DNA of 24,932 nt from positions 1 to 24,932 of IMG/VR virus record IMGVR_UViG_3300009705_000106, one strand, 5' to 3'. Source of the DNA: a virus. The translations under genes and the position numbers were made by a program. Below, piece by piece: positions 1-8,170 of this stretch (position 1 is its first letter; each line of letters opens with the position of its first letter). The notes beneath the pieces are model-generated. The model was not told the DNA's origin. It ran no database searches and saw only the letters and a list, made by a program, of their open reading frames with translations.

Positions 1-569
1 AACCAAGCTTTAAAAGCTGATTGAGTTTGTGTAGCCAGAGGATCATATTGAGCAGTTAATAAACTAGTCAATCCGGGAGCAGAATTTGCTCCTACAGGTT
101 CATATCCAATATATGCTCCAGAATAATCAGTAGAGTTAGCTGGGAGTGTATGATTGGAATGGTCAGTATCTAAAGTAAAGGTAAGAGGTTGTTGTTGACT
201 CATAACTTCAACCCAACAGAATTTATTACAATTATTTTGTAGTACTAAACATTTTAAATTTATTAAATTTAAATAATCTGCTGGTAAAAATCCTCCATCT
301 ACCCATGCATTATTAAATACATGTCCTTTATACAGTAAAGGAACACTCGCCTCTACAACTAAACTTCTTAAATCATCTATACGCTTTTGAGACATTTCAA
401 ACCCCTTCTGATATCTATTACCTCTAGGATTAAATCTAGTATGAACAAAACGTAATATATTTTTATTCAATTCTAAATCAATCTCCTCTGGAAGTAAGAG
501 ATCAGAGTGCATGGAGTTGATTTTGTCAACCCCATGCTGTACCCCAATATGCATATCTTGTATATTCAC
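1..569 (-). CDS. Partial virion protein, probable connector/tail stabilisation protein
   Basis: An open frame runs leftward from a GTG at 569 to the window edge, giving at least 189 residues; the C-terminus is missing. The GTG overlaps the TAG stop of the upstream gene (TAGTGA). An in-frame ATG at 554 is the alternative start, but the GTG start keeps the N-terminal IQDMH segment that I recall in Bacteroidota phage proteins of this type. Visible segments are HIGVQHGVDKINS, LLPEEIDLELNKNILRFV and FEMSQKRIDDLRSLVVE, followed by a more beta-like, Gly/Ser/Pro/Thr-rich part. Its place two genes after the major capsid protein suggests a head-tail connector or tail-ring component. The structural role is inferred from context and resemblance; no catalytic motif is visible. 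Confidence 0.75.
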   Translation of the reverse strand, partial: MNIQDMHIGVQHGVDKINSMHSDLLLPEEIDLELNKNILRFVHTRFNPRGNRYQKGFEMSQKRIDDLRSLVVEASVPLLYKGHVFNNAWVDGGFLPADYLNLINLKCLVLQNNCNKFCWVEVMSQQQPLTFTLDTDHSNHTLPANSTDYSGAYIGYEPVGANSAPGLTSLLTAQYDPLATQTQSAFKAW

Positions 570-1381
570 TATAAAGTTGTTTCTTTCAGTTTAGCTCTTA
601 AAGTTGTTAATTTTCCTGAATTCTTTTTATCAGTAAGATGGATAACAGTATCTTGTAATGTGTCTCCAAGAATCTCGTCTTGATATATTACTTGATTACC
701 TATCTTTCTTAATATCTCTGTACTTATCATCTCCTCTATTTCAGATTTCATTTTTAAATGTTTATCTTGTGAAATACGTATAAACTGAACAGCTTTTTCT
801 CCTTTTAAAGCATAAAGCCTATTTTCAATTTCTAAATCAGTTAATCTATCAGGATCATCATTAGCCATCAAACGATACACCCTTCTCATATCTGATTTAT
901 TATCTGATAATTTTATAAATTCTTTGTCAGCATCTTTTAAAAGCTGAATCTTATTATTAGCAGATCTTAATTCTCTTTGATGATCTTGGATAAAGAATCT
1001 CTTCTTTATATCTCCTGTCATCTCATCTTTATTTAAACCTACATGCGGATGTTTTAATATCCATTTGTATCTTAAATAGTCTTCAATATTTTCAGGCTCT
1101 CCATCTGACGTTGTAGAAATATCTAATTCTACTCCTCCAAATGGGATCATGATTGACATATTTGTCCAATAATTCTTTGCATGCTTTGGCCACTCTACAT
1201 GATCTGGACCTACATCCAAAATACCATTTAAATATTTTTTTTCTTCTTCAGCAGTTACTCCTTTTAAAGGTTGTCTATTCATGTAGACACTACTGATGTA
1301 CATTCTTGATTCTGCTCTAATCTGTTTAGGTAAAAACCCAGCAGGTTCTTTTCTCAAAATCACTATTTTTCTTTTTCCCAT
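569..1381 (-). CDS. Probable structural protein downstream of capsid gene (270 aa)
   Basis: A 270-residue protein starts at an ATG 171 bases past the end of the capsid gene. The first half has a basic N-terminus (MGKRKIVILRK) followed by mixed segments including ISSVYMNRQPL and WTNMSIMIPFGGVELDIS. The second half, from about residue 120, is charged and probably helical. No signal peptide, membrane segment or enzyme motif is visible. The gene ends TAG TGA, two stops in tandem, and the TAG shares its G with the GTG start of the next gene, which suggests coupled translation. Its position between the capsid and connector-like genes implies a virion or head-completion role. I do not recognise the family with certainty. 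Confidence 0.8.
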   Translation of the reverse strand: MGKRKIVILRKEPAGFLPKQIRAESRMYISSVYMNRQPLKGVTAEEEKKYLNGILDVGPDHVEWPKHAKNYWTNMSIMIPFGGVELDISTTSDGEPENIEDYLRYKWILKHPHVGLNKDEMTGDIKKRFFIQDHQRELRSANNKIQLLKDADKEFIKLSDNKSDMRRVYRLMANDDPDRLTDLEIENRLYALKGEKAVQFIRISQDKHLKMKSEIEEMISTEILRKIGNQVIYQDEILGDTLQDTVIHLTDKKNSGKLTTLRAKLKETTL

Positions 1382-1468
1382 TGTTATGTTCTTTTTAAAT
1401 TATTAAATTAAGTTGAATTTCCTTTCAGGCTTGTAAGAATACTAGGCCTTACTTTCTTTATGTAAAAT

Positions 1469-1503
1469 AGGATGGAGGGGGTTTTGACACCCCCATCAAT
1501 CCT
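1469..1503 (-). terminator. Hairpin after the capsid gene, possible terminator or mRNA processing/stability element
   Basis: The arms AGGAT/ATCCT and GGGGG/CCCCC are separated by a small internal loop and close an 8-base loop. The hairpin lies about 50 bases beyond the capsid stop on the leftward transcript. The sequence after it reads ATTTTACAT, only weakly U-rich, so it may be a partial terminator or a 3'-end protecting structure that sets the capsid message apart from downstream genes. This follows from base pairing alone. Confidence 0.55.
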
Positions 1504-1552
1504 ACAAAAAACTAGATATATAGACTACGAAAACGTTAGTTAACGCCAATCA

Positions 1553-2983
1553 CTATACGCGCACACACTCTAAATCAATAGAAGTATCAAATCTCTTAAG
1601 AACGATACCTGCTGTCTTAAGCATATGTACACTTGCACCATCAATGTCAGAAGCTCGTAGATCACTTGATCCGAAGCCTGTTGGAACAACAGAACCCGCT
1701 ACTGCCCATCTTAAGTACTCACGTCCTTTCTTGTTAATCATTTGAATGTTTCCTTGACCATCATAATTAGATGTGTCAACAAATATCATTCTATATGATT
1801 CCATAGAGTAGCCAGTCACAGGATGTTTAGTTCTTGCTTGTGCTACAGGACCATGATCAAACATTGGATGTTTAACCACATTTACTGTATGTCCATCAAT
1901 ATGGTCATAACTTGTGAAGTATCCAGTCATTCCCATAGAACGTCCTGAACCAGTAATAAATTTGCTCTCTGCATTAACCGTCCAATTTGCAGCTGATGGA
2001 AAACCACCTTGATAGTTTTTCAACGCATTGTCAAATTCACGCGCTCCACCAATACCAGTAAACAATGTAATGCTCTTATTAGTAGCATCGCTCATACCGT
2101 AGAATAAATCTCCGATAAGATTTGTTAACTTAGTTTCAGTTAGAGTTGAATAAGTGTCTTTATTGATAATTTGTTGTAATAATCCAGGACCTGTGATTAC
2201 TGGTTGCCCATTCTCATCTGTCATGTTTACTATTCCATCATTACCATAAGTTTGTTCTCCGTACCAGTAAAGTAATTCACACTCTTCCTTGAAAGAAAGC
2301 ATATGTAAATACTCTTCATAGTCCATCCACATTTTGGTAGTTTTACCACCTTTAGTAGGTAAAGAAAATTCAGCAACATAGTTCTTAGCATTTCCTGCGA
2401 AGTGATAAGATTTTCTAATTGTACCGATTTTGTTTCTCACCATACCTGGAGTAGACCAGTTAGAAGCATTTCCTCTAGAGAAATCAACTCCTACATTAGC
2501 ATATAATTGACCCCAGATAGCTCCAAGACCATGATCACCCGCAGGTAACGATGCTGTTGATGAAGGATCTATTAATTGCATTGTGTAAACATAGTTACTT
2601 CCAGATGATCTTGGCTCAGCCATAATTCTTGCTTGTACACCTGATTGTGAAATCAATGTATAAGGGAATACGAACCATTTATCTGGAAACGTTAATTCAA
2701 ATGTGCCTCCACCTAAACCTAGGCTAGAACCAGCATTTGCAACAGCTAGAGGACGAGTATTGATAGTGTGAGATTTAACTCGGTATTCATATTCCCATCT
2801 ATCGATGGACTTAGAATTACCAACCCCCTCTGTTAACATTGTTAACGGAAATTTTCTATCTTCTCTTCCTGCAAGGTGTGTGATTATTGGAGACAGCTCT
2901 GCCGGCTTTTCCAATAATGCATTCACTAACGAATTAGTATCCGTCATTTGTGAATCATTGTAATAAGTTTTTAATACTTGCAT
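1553..2983 (-). CDS. Major capsid protein
   Basis: A 476-residue protein, a usual size for an HK97-fold capsid protein of crAss-like and related Bacteroidota phages. The N-terminal part contains LVNALLEKPAELSPIITHLA and then a region like the E-loop/P-domain (FPLTMLTEGVGNSKSIDRWE). Later segments GGAREFDNALKNYQGG and GYFTSYDHIDGHTVNVVKHP are typical of phage capsid proteins. There are no catalytic motifs or signal peptide. The gene directly follows a scaffold-like gene, with terminase and portal further upstream, the classic head-module order. It ends TAG TGA and is followed by a hairpin. The ATG at 2983 is the only sensible start. The call rests on size, composition, gene order and resemblance; a structure-based search would settle the fold. 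Confidence 0.85.
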   Translation of the reverse strand: MQVLKTYYNDSQMTDTNSLVNALLEKPAELSPIITHLAGREDRKFPLTMLTEGVGNSKSIDRWEYEYRVKSHTINTRPLAVANAGSSLGLGGGTFELTFPDKWFVFPYTLISQSGVQARIMAEPRSSGSNYVYTMQLIDPSSTASLPAGDHGLGAIWGQLYANVGVDFSRGNASNWSTPGMVRNKIGTIRKSYHFAGNAKNYVAEFSLPTKGGKTTKMWMDYEEYLHMLSFKEECELLYWYGEQTYGNDGIVNMTDENGQPVITGPGLLQQIINKDTYSTLTETKLTNLIGDLFYGMSDATNKSITLFTGIGGAREFDNALKNYQGGFPSAANWTVNAESKFITGSGRSMGMTGYFTSYDHIDGHTVNVVKHPMFDHGPVAQARTKHPVTGYSMESYRMIFVDTSNYDGQGNIQMINKKGREYLRWAVAGSVVPTGFGSSDLRASDIDGASVHMLKTAGIVLKRFDTSIDLECVRV

Positions 2984-3028
2984 TTTATTTAATTTAAAGG
3001 GTTATAGTAACCTTGCTCCTTTCGCGCT

Positions 3029-4138
3029 TTATAGGTTACTCAGGTTTAAATCTAATGATTCAATATCAAAGTTACTACCCTTTCTTTTAGCATGGGCTGT
3101 CCCTTTAACGTTACCACTTGACTTAATCTTTTTTCGCAGGCTTGTAGCATTTGATGTCTTTGCCTTAGCCGCGATAATATCTTTTAAGTTAAATCCTTTG
3201 TACATTAAGTAATCAATAGCCAACTTAACATCTTTACTTGATTCTTTATGTGCTTTTTCTCTTTCAGTTACACCCTCAGCATCAGGTTTACTTAAATAAT
3301 CAAAGAATTTACTTTTATCTTTTTCTTGAACTGTAATACCAGCAAAATCCTTAGAGTTCTGAATTGTATCATTTATTTCATCCCAGAACTCTCTTTGTTT
3401 TTGTTGATTAGCTTTTTGCTCACGTTTTTGAACCTCTAAACTATTATCTCTTTCTTTTGTATAATATTGATTCAAAGCAGTTTTTGCTTTAACAGCTTTT
3501 TCATATAATTTATTAGTTTCTGTATAATCATCTAATAATTCATTTACAAATTCTGCATCATGTCCTTTTAATTTAAAGTACTCACCAAGCACAGCTCTCT
3601 GAGTTCTTAAATCATCTTCAGTAACTTTAACATTTTCAAAGTCATCCATTTGTACAGTTGACTTCATCCAGTCTGTAGATTTACCTCCATTTAAGAGAAA
3701 ATCTAAATGTTTTTGAACTTCAGGATAAGATTGAAATAATCCATCTAATTGGTCTTCTGCTATTTTTGATCCAACAGCTTTAGCTAATTTAACTAAACCA
3801 TCTGATGTATCTTCAAAATCATCATCAGGAAATTCATACCCTAATTGAGAAAGAACTTCATTTACTACAGTATCATCAACCTCGGACTCTATTACTTCTT
3901 CCTCTTCAACTTTAGGTTGTGTTTTACGTTTTGTACTTACTGCTTCCTTCTCCTCAACTTTTTCTACTACATCTTCATCGAGTTCTAAGGTAGCCTCACT
4001 AATATCTTCATCTGTAACTTTTTCTTCTTGTTCTACGATTTCACCTTTAGTTTTTTCTTCTGGTTCTGTCGTGAGACCTTCGCCTATGAAATTATCAAAG
4101 GTGATGTCTTCTAATTTTAACTTATTTTCGTCTGCCAT
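3029..4138 (-). CDS. Probable head scaffolding protein
   Basis: A 369-residue, highly charged protein. Residues 20-100 are strongly acidic (runs such as EEKVTDEDISEATLELDEDV and KVEEEEVIESEVDD). The middle is predicted helical or coiled coil with many Lys, Glu and Gln. The C-terminus is basic (SLRKKIKSSGNVKGTAHAKRKG) and ends in a short hydrophobic LDLNLSNL tail. An acidic coiled-coil protein with a basic end lying immediately before the capsid gene is the standard profile of a scaffold that is lost or cut during maturation. No protease signature is seen. A promoter-like TAAATTTGC lies just before the gene, which would let scaffold and capsid be made in excess over upstream products. Confidence 0.72.
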   Translation of the reverse strand: MADENKLKLEDITFDNFIGEGLTTEPEEKTKGEIVEQEEKVTDEDISEATLELDEDVVEKVEEKEAVSTKRKTQPKVEEEEVIESEVDDTVVNEVLSQLGYEFPDDDFEDTSDGLVKLAKAVGSKIAEDQLDGLFQSYPEVQKHLDFLLNGGKSTDWMKSTVQMDDFENVKVTEDDLRTQRAVLGEYFKLKGHDAEFVNELLDDYTETNKLYEKAVKAKTALNQYYTKERDNSLEVQKREQKANQQKQREFWDEINDTIQNSKDFAGITVQEKDKSKFFDYLSKPDAEGVTEREKAHKESSKDVKLAIDYLMYKGFNLKDIIAAKAKTSNATSLRKKIKSSGNVKGTAHAKRKGSNFDIESLDLNLSNL

Positions 4139-4155
4139 ATCTATTTATTTTTTAT

Positions 4156-4164
4156 GCAAATTTA
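4156..4164 (-). promoter_or_regulatory. Promoter-like TAnnTTTGC before scaffold and capsid genes
   Basis: Read on the minus strand, this is TAAATTTGC, matching the Bacteroidota -7 element TAnnTTTG plus the C also seen at the two other promoters called here. It lies 18 bases before the ATG of the scaffold gene in a 93-base AT-rich gap. No TTTG is found at the -33 position, so the match is only partial. A promoter here would raise expression of the two most abundant head proteins. Confidence 0.45.
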
Positions 4165-4231
4165 TGATTAATATTCTAGTTATTTATGTTTTTTTATTTT
4201 TTTACTTTAGCCTTTATTATATACCACTTTA

Positions 4232-7200
4232 TTATATTTTCATACCGGAGTGAAATACATTAATTGGTTTTAACCCCTTATCTATAAGCCTCATGTTTAG
4301 ATTATCCATCTCTTCCCAATAATCTGTATTGTTTTCATCTTTATAATCTTGAGGTATTTGTATAACTTGGAATTTCTCATCAACTAATTCAAGAATCTTT
4401 GAATCAGCATATCCTGGATTATCAGCTTTTAATTTTATACCATAGCGTAATTTATCTATCATGATTTGAGCTTGTACATTTTCGCCTTCTCCTATTCCGT
4501 TGAGTTCCCTAAGTATCTTTGCCTGGTCGGAATTGCCTTTAGAGAAGAAACTTTTACCTCCTGTCTGATCTTTAAATATTGAATTAGTTTTACTAGTCAT
4601 AAATGTTGCACCTTGTTCTGCCGCATTAGCAGATGTAGTTTTGCTTCCAACATACTCATGATCATCATCAAAGTCTACTGCAGTTGTATTTGTAGTTAAC
4701 ATAGAGGCGTACAGCATTACACTGTTAGAATAATTTCTATCCCCCTCTTCCATATAATTAAAGAGTTTTTCTTTGTTTACACTCTCAGGATGAACATGCA
4801 TAGAAGCAGCAACATAGTCTAAAGGTACACCATCATATGTATTATCCTCATAATTATATTTAGGACCTCTTTTTAGTTTTTGTTGATAATGTAAAAATTG
4901 TAATATACCTGCATCAATCGAATTAGACATGCCACGTTTTCCAGAAATTCCACTACCAAGATCATCCCCAGCTGTTAATCCATTTATCCAGTTTCCCTCT
5001 TCATCTTTATAAATTAATCCTGACTTTTCATACCAACGACCTAATTGAGTCATACTTCCGTCTTGATTTTCTACCTGCCAATCAACTTTTATACGCATTA
5101 TTCCTTCACTAGGAGGAGAAGTTACTTGGGACTCGTCAAAAACCATGCCAAGTAGGCTTTTTGGTACATTATCTTTAACCCATGTCATCAGCATACCTTT
5201 TTGCTCACTTCCAAACATTCCTGGATCACCAGTTTCAGTCATATATGTACCATATAATAGTGAAGCAGCGTGAGAAACTGCTTCTTCAGTATATCCAGTA
5301 AGCCTAGATATTCTTGAAATAGGAGAATTCTCTCTAGACTTTGCGTATGTACCTTCAAGGTCATTTTCGTCAAACGTATTATTCTCCGTCTTAAAGGCTA
5401 AATATTTCTCCATCGCTATATTATATCCTTCCGCATCACCTTCATAGTCCTCCTGCCGTGGCATATAATCCCTGTTGAAATTTATATTTCCTGAGAGATA
5501 ATCAGTAAAGAACGTTGCACTTTTCTTTTGTTCCTTATCTAAATTCTCATAATATTCACTATTAATATCATAAGAGGTTACTTGTTTAACATTTTCTTGG
5601 ACAAAACCCGCTATTACACCAAAGTTAGCTTTTTCATCTGAATTAACTAATCCTGGAGGCCTAGTAACACCTTGAATAAAATAATTAGGTTGGTCATATG
5701 CTAGAGCATCATCTCTCTCTTCTCCTCCTTCCCAATTTATTTGATCTATTCTTTCTACATACATTTTACCACTAACACCATGCATAATTAAAGGCACGCC
5801 TGTAGAAGGATCTCTGCCTACAATAAATCCTGTGTGTCCAGTACCTGTATTTGTACTTTGATCATATCCTGCTTTCTTTCCTCCTTTCCTATCTCTTTCT
5901 CCCATATGCCTCATATCTCCTGTACCAGAACCTAAATGAACAACATCTCCTACATTAAAAGTGTTCCAGACTTCCATAGGAGGAAATCTTTCAGATTTAT
6001 TAGTTGTTCCAATCTCCTTTCCGTCTGCAGTAAAAGTTCCAATAGCCTGTTGGGACCATATATTTTGCCCTCCATGATCCATCATATACCCCTGCCTGTA
6101 CCAACTATGTGCTGCACCCGCTTGCATATTGGGATCATCTTGACCAATTTGTAATGATTGTGGAAATAACATTTGTAGCATATCAGTAGTTTGTTCTGAA
6201 CATGACTGTCCTGTACATCCTATCTTATCCCACTTCCAATCTGTGTTCCATTCAGGTAAATGAGTTAAATGGTTATTCCCATAGTCATAGGTTGCTTCTA
6301 AAGTTTGTGTATTAAATGTACCAGTTTGATTTACTGTGTAACCTTTCTTTGCTAAACTATTTTGTAAATTAGAATAAGAGTTAGATTTAGAAGTAGTCAC
6401 AGATTCTGTATTTCCAGATTTATGTGGATGGGTATGACCATTCGTTCCAACAGGTGGAATATATCCTGAATCTCCAGGCTTACCAAAACCTCCCTCATGC
6501 AGTTTCATTTTATTAGCTCTTACATTATTTCCAGATTCTTTTTCCCACTTTGCTAATTGCTTTTGAGTTTCATCTCCCCACTGTTGATCCATATTTCCTG
6601 CCTTAGTTGTAGACTTAGGTAATTTATACCCTAGACCTACTAAAGCTTCTTGTATATATCCTATTGATTTTTCTTTATCATTACCATTCACTAAAGCCCA
6701 TGCATTTTGTAATACTGCATTATAATCTTTTCCTTTTAAAGAATAATTAGCATTTCTATATAATTCATCATAAGCATGGCTATCTCTACCTGTTATATCC
6801 ATTGTTGGGAATCCCGCTTTGATAGCATCTAAAACTTTAGCTGGACTATCTACCATTCCCAAAACTCTACAAACTTTTTTACCATTCATATCTAAAGCAA
6901 AACCATCTGCTGTAACATCAGCACAATTATTAGTTAAAAAATTATAAGCTTCATTTCCCACAATATCTCCTGCTTCTATAGCATCATGAAAATCTTGCCA
7001 AGTTTTAATTTTTCCCTTCATGTCCTTACCTTCTCCGGCTTTATAAATTGTTCCCCCAAGTACTCCTTGCTGTTTTAATTCTCTACTAGTTAACTTTTGT
7101 AATTGAAGATGTGTTTTTAAATATTGTTTTTGCTCAACACCAAAAACCATTGTTTGAGATCCTGTTGTTTTTCCATCTTTAATAGTTGTTGAAGAACTTC

Positions 7201-8170
7201 CTTTTCTAAAATGAGCCCAATCTATAAAGATACTAGGATTCTGGTAATTATATGACGCTATATGACCAGGTAGATAATTAGTATTCTCAAAACCATTCCA
7301 TGTTAAACCAGCCCATTTATTTACTACTGTTGTTTCATCATCTGTTTCATGGATCATATTCCCTAAAGCATCCTTAATACCATAGGTTCCTAATTCTTGT
7401 TCAGGAGTACCTGCATAATCAACAGTTTTATGCTGTCCATTCCAAGTAAATTCATAATTATTATTACTCATATGTACAGCCCATTTCTTTGCTGCATTAT
7501 AAGCTTCATCCCAAGTTTCCATATGACTCCAATCGTCTAATCCACTTTCTTGCCAATTGTCTATTGGATTCTTACTAAACAAATTCCCAAACATATTATT
7601 CTCACCTTTTTGTGGGGTTTCTCCTTCCCAAGCGTTTGCTTGATTTATTGTGCGATTTGTTTGTTGTTGTTCTAATTGTATCTCCCAATCAGTCTTTTTT
7701 GTTTGTGCTGCTATTTTTTCAAATTGACCACTTATATTTCCTTGTGATGGATCTGGCCATTCCTCCACAGCATGTGGATGGCCTGGGCCACGCCCTCCAT
7801 TATGATATTCTTTTCTGAACCCACCTTGCTTTGCTTGTTGAGGTCCTTGATCTCCCGGACCTTGCCCTGGTTTTTGAAGAGGTGCGTATTTCTCATCCGT
7901 CAAGAATTTTACAATAGCTCTAGGATTAGCTTCCATTGTATGACTAGATGTAGTAAATGTAGGTATATCTTTAAATGTATGAGGAGTTTTATCAACAAGT
8001 AAAGAATTAGTATTGAGTTTAAAATCCTCTTTACGAGCTCCACTTACTTCCTTTTCTTCAAAGACATCTTCCTTCTCTGCTTGTTGAAATAAGTCTACAT
8101 AATCTCCTTTGTATCCTCCTTCTTTAGCAATTTGTATTATCTTAGATTTCTGATTATTATTTAGCGCCAT
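4232..8170 (-). CDS. Large virion protein with two papain-like peptidase modules and two peptidoglycan-binding-like modules
   Basis: A 1312-residue protein. Residues about 98-142 are low complexity, rich in Gly, Pro, Gln and His. Around 300-420 there is H303 (PGHIASY) and later YNFLTNNCADVTADGF with C416, the His-then-NNCAD order of permuted NlpC/P60- or LRAT-like enzymes. Residues about 501-545 (IGYIQEALVGLGYKL...) and 601-632 (NLQNSLAKKGYTVNQTGTFN) look like PG_binding_1 modules. Residues about 650-830 hold GCTGQSCSEQTTDML (C657), FNVGDVVHLGSG and GTGHTGFIVGRD (H779), a CHAP- or NlpC-like layout. The last 480 residues are unassigned. It overlaps the portal gene by 14 bases. A role in cutting the cell wall during entry, as a tail or ejected internal protein, is likely but inferred. 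Domain calls are by eye. Confidence 0.7.
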   Translation of the reverse strand: MALNNNQKSKIIQIAKEGGYKGDYVDLFQQAEKEDVFEEKEVSGARKEDFKLNTNSLLVDKTPHTFKDIPTFTTSSHTMEANPRAIVKFLTDEKYAPLQKPGQGPGDQGPQQAKQGGFRKEYHNGGRGPGHPHAVEEWPDPSQGNISGQFEKIAAQTKKTDWEIQLEQQQTNRTINQANAWEGETPQKGENNMFGNLFSKNPIDNWQESGLDDWSHMETWDEAYNAAKKWAVHMSNNNYEFTWNGQHKTVDYAGTPEQELGTYGIKDALGNMIHETDDETTVVNKWAGLTWNGFENTNYLPGHIASYNYQNPSIFIDWAHFRKGSSSTTIKDGKTTGSQTMVFGVEQKQYLKTHLQLQKLTSRELKQQGVLGGTIYKAGEGKDMKGKIKTWQDFHDAIEAGDIVGNEAYNFLTNNCADVTADGFALDMNGKKVCRVLGMVDSPAKVLDAIKAGFPTMDITGRDSHAYDELYRNANYSLKGKDYNAVLQNAWALVNGNDKEKSIGYIQEALVGLGYKLPKSTTKAGNMDQQWGDETQKQLAKWEKESGNNVRANKMKLHEGGFGKPGDSGYIPPVGTNGHTHPHKSGNTESVTTSKSNSYSNLQNSLAKKGYTVNQTGTFNTQTLEATYDYGNNHLTHLPEWNTDWKWDKIGCTGQSCSEQTTDMLQMLFPQSLQIGQDDPNMQAGAAHSWYRQGYMMDHGGQNIWSQQAIGTFTADGKEIGTTNKSERFPPMEVWNTFNVGDVVHLGSGTGDMRHMGERDRKGGKKAGYDQSTNTGTGHTGFIVGRDPSTGVPLIMHGVSGKMYVERIDQINWEGGEERDDALAYDQPNYFIQGVTRPPGLVNSDEKANFGVIAGFVQENVKQVTSYDINSEYYENLDKEQKKSATFFTDYLSGNINFNRDYMPRQEDYEGDAEGYNIAMEKYLAFKTENNTFDENDLEGTYAKSRENSPISRISRLTGYTEEAVSHAASLLYGTYMTETGDPGMFGSEQKGMLMTWVKDNVPKSLLGMVFDESQVTSPPSEGIMRIKVDWQVENQDGSMTQLGRWYEKSGLIYKDEEGNWINGLTAGDDLGSGISGKRGMSNSIDAGILQFLHYQQKLKRGPKYNYEDNTYDGVPLDYVAASMHVHPESVNKEKLFNYMEEGDRNYSNSVMLYASMLTTNTTAVDFDDDHEYVGSKTTSANAAEQGATFMTSKTNSIFKDQTGGKSFFSKGNSDQAKILRELNGIGEGENVQAQIMIDKLRYGIKLKADNPGYADSKILELVDEKFQVIQIPQDYKDENNTDYWEEMDNLNMRLIDKGLKPINVFHSGMKI

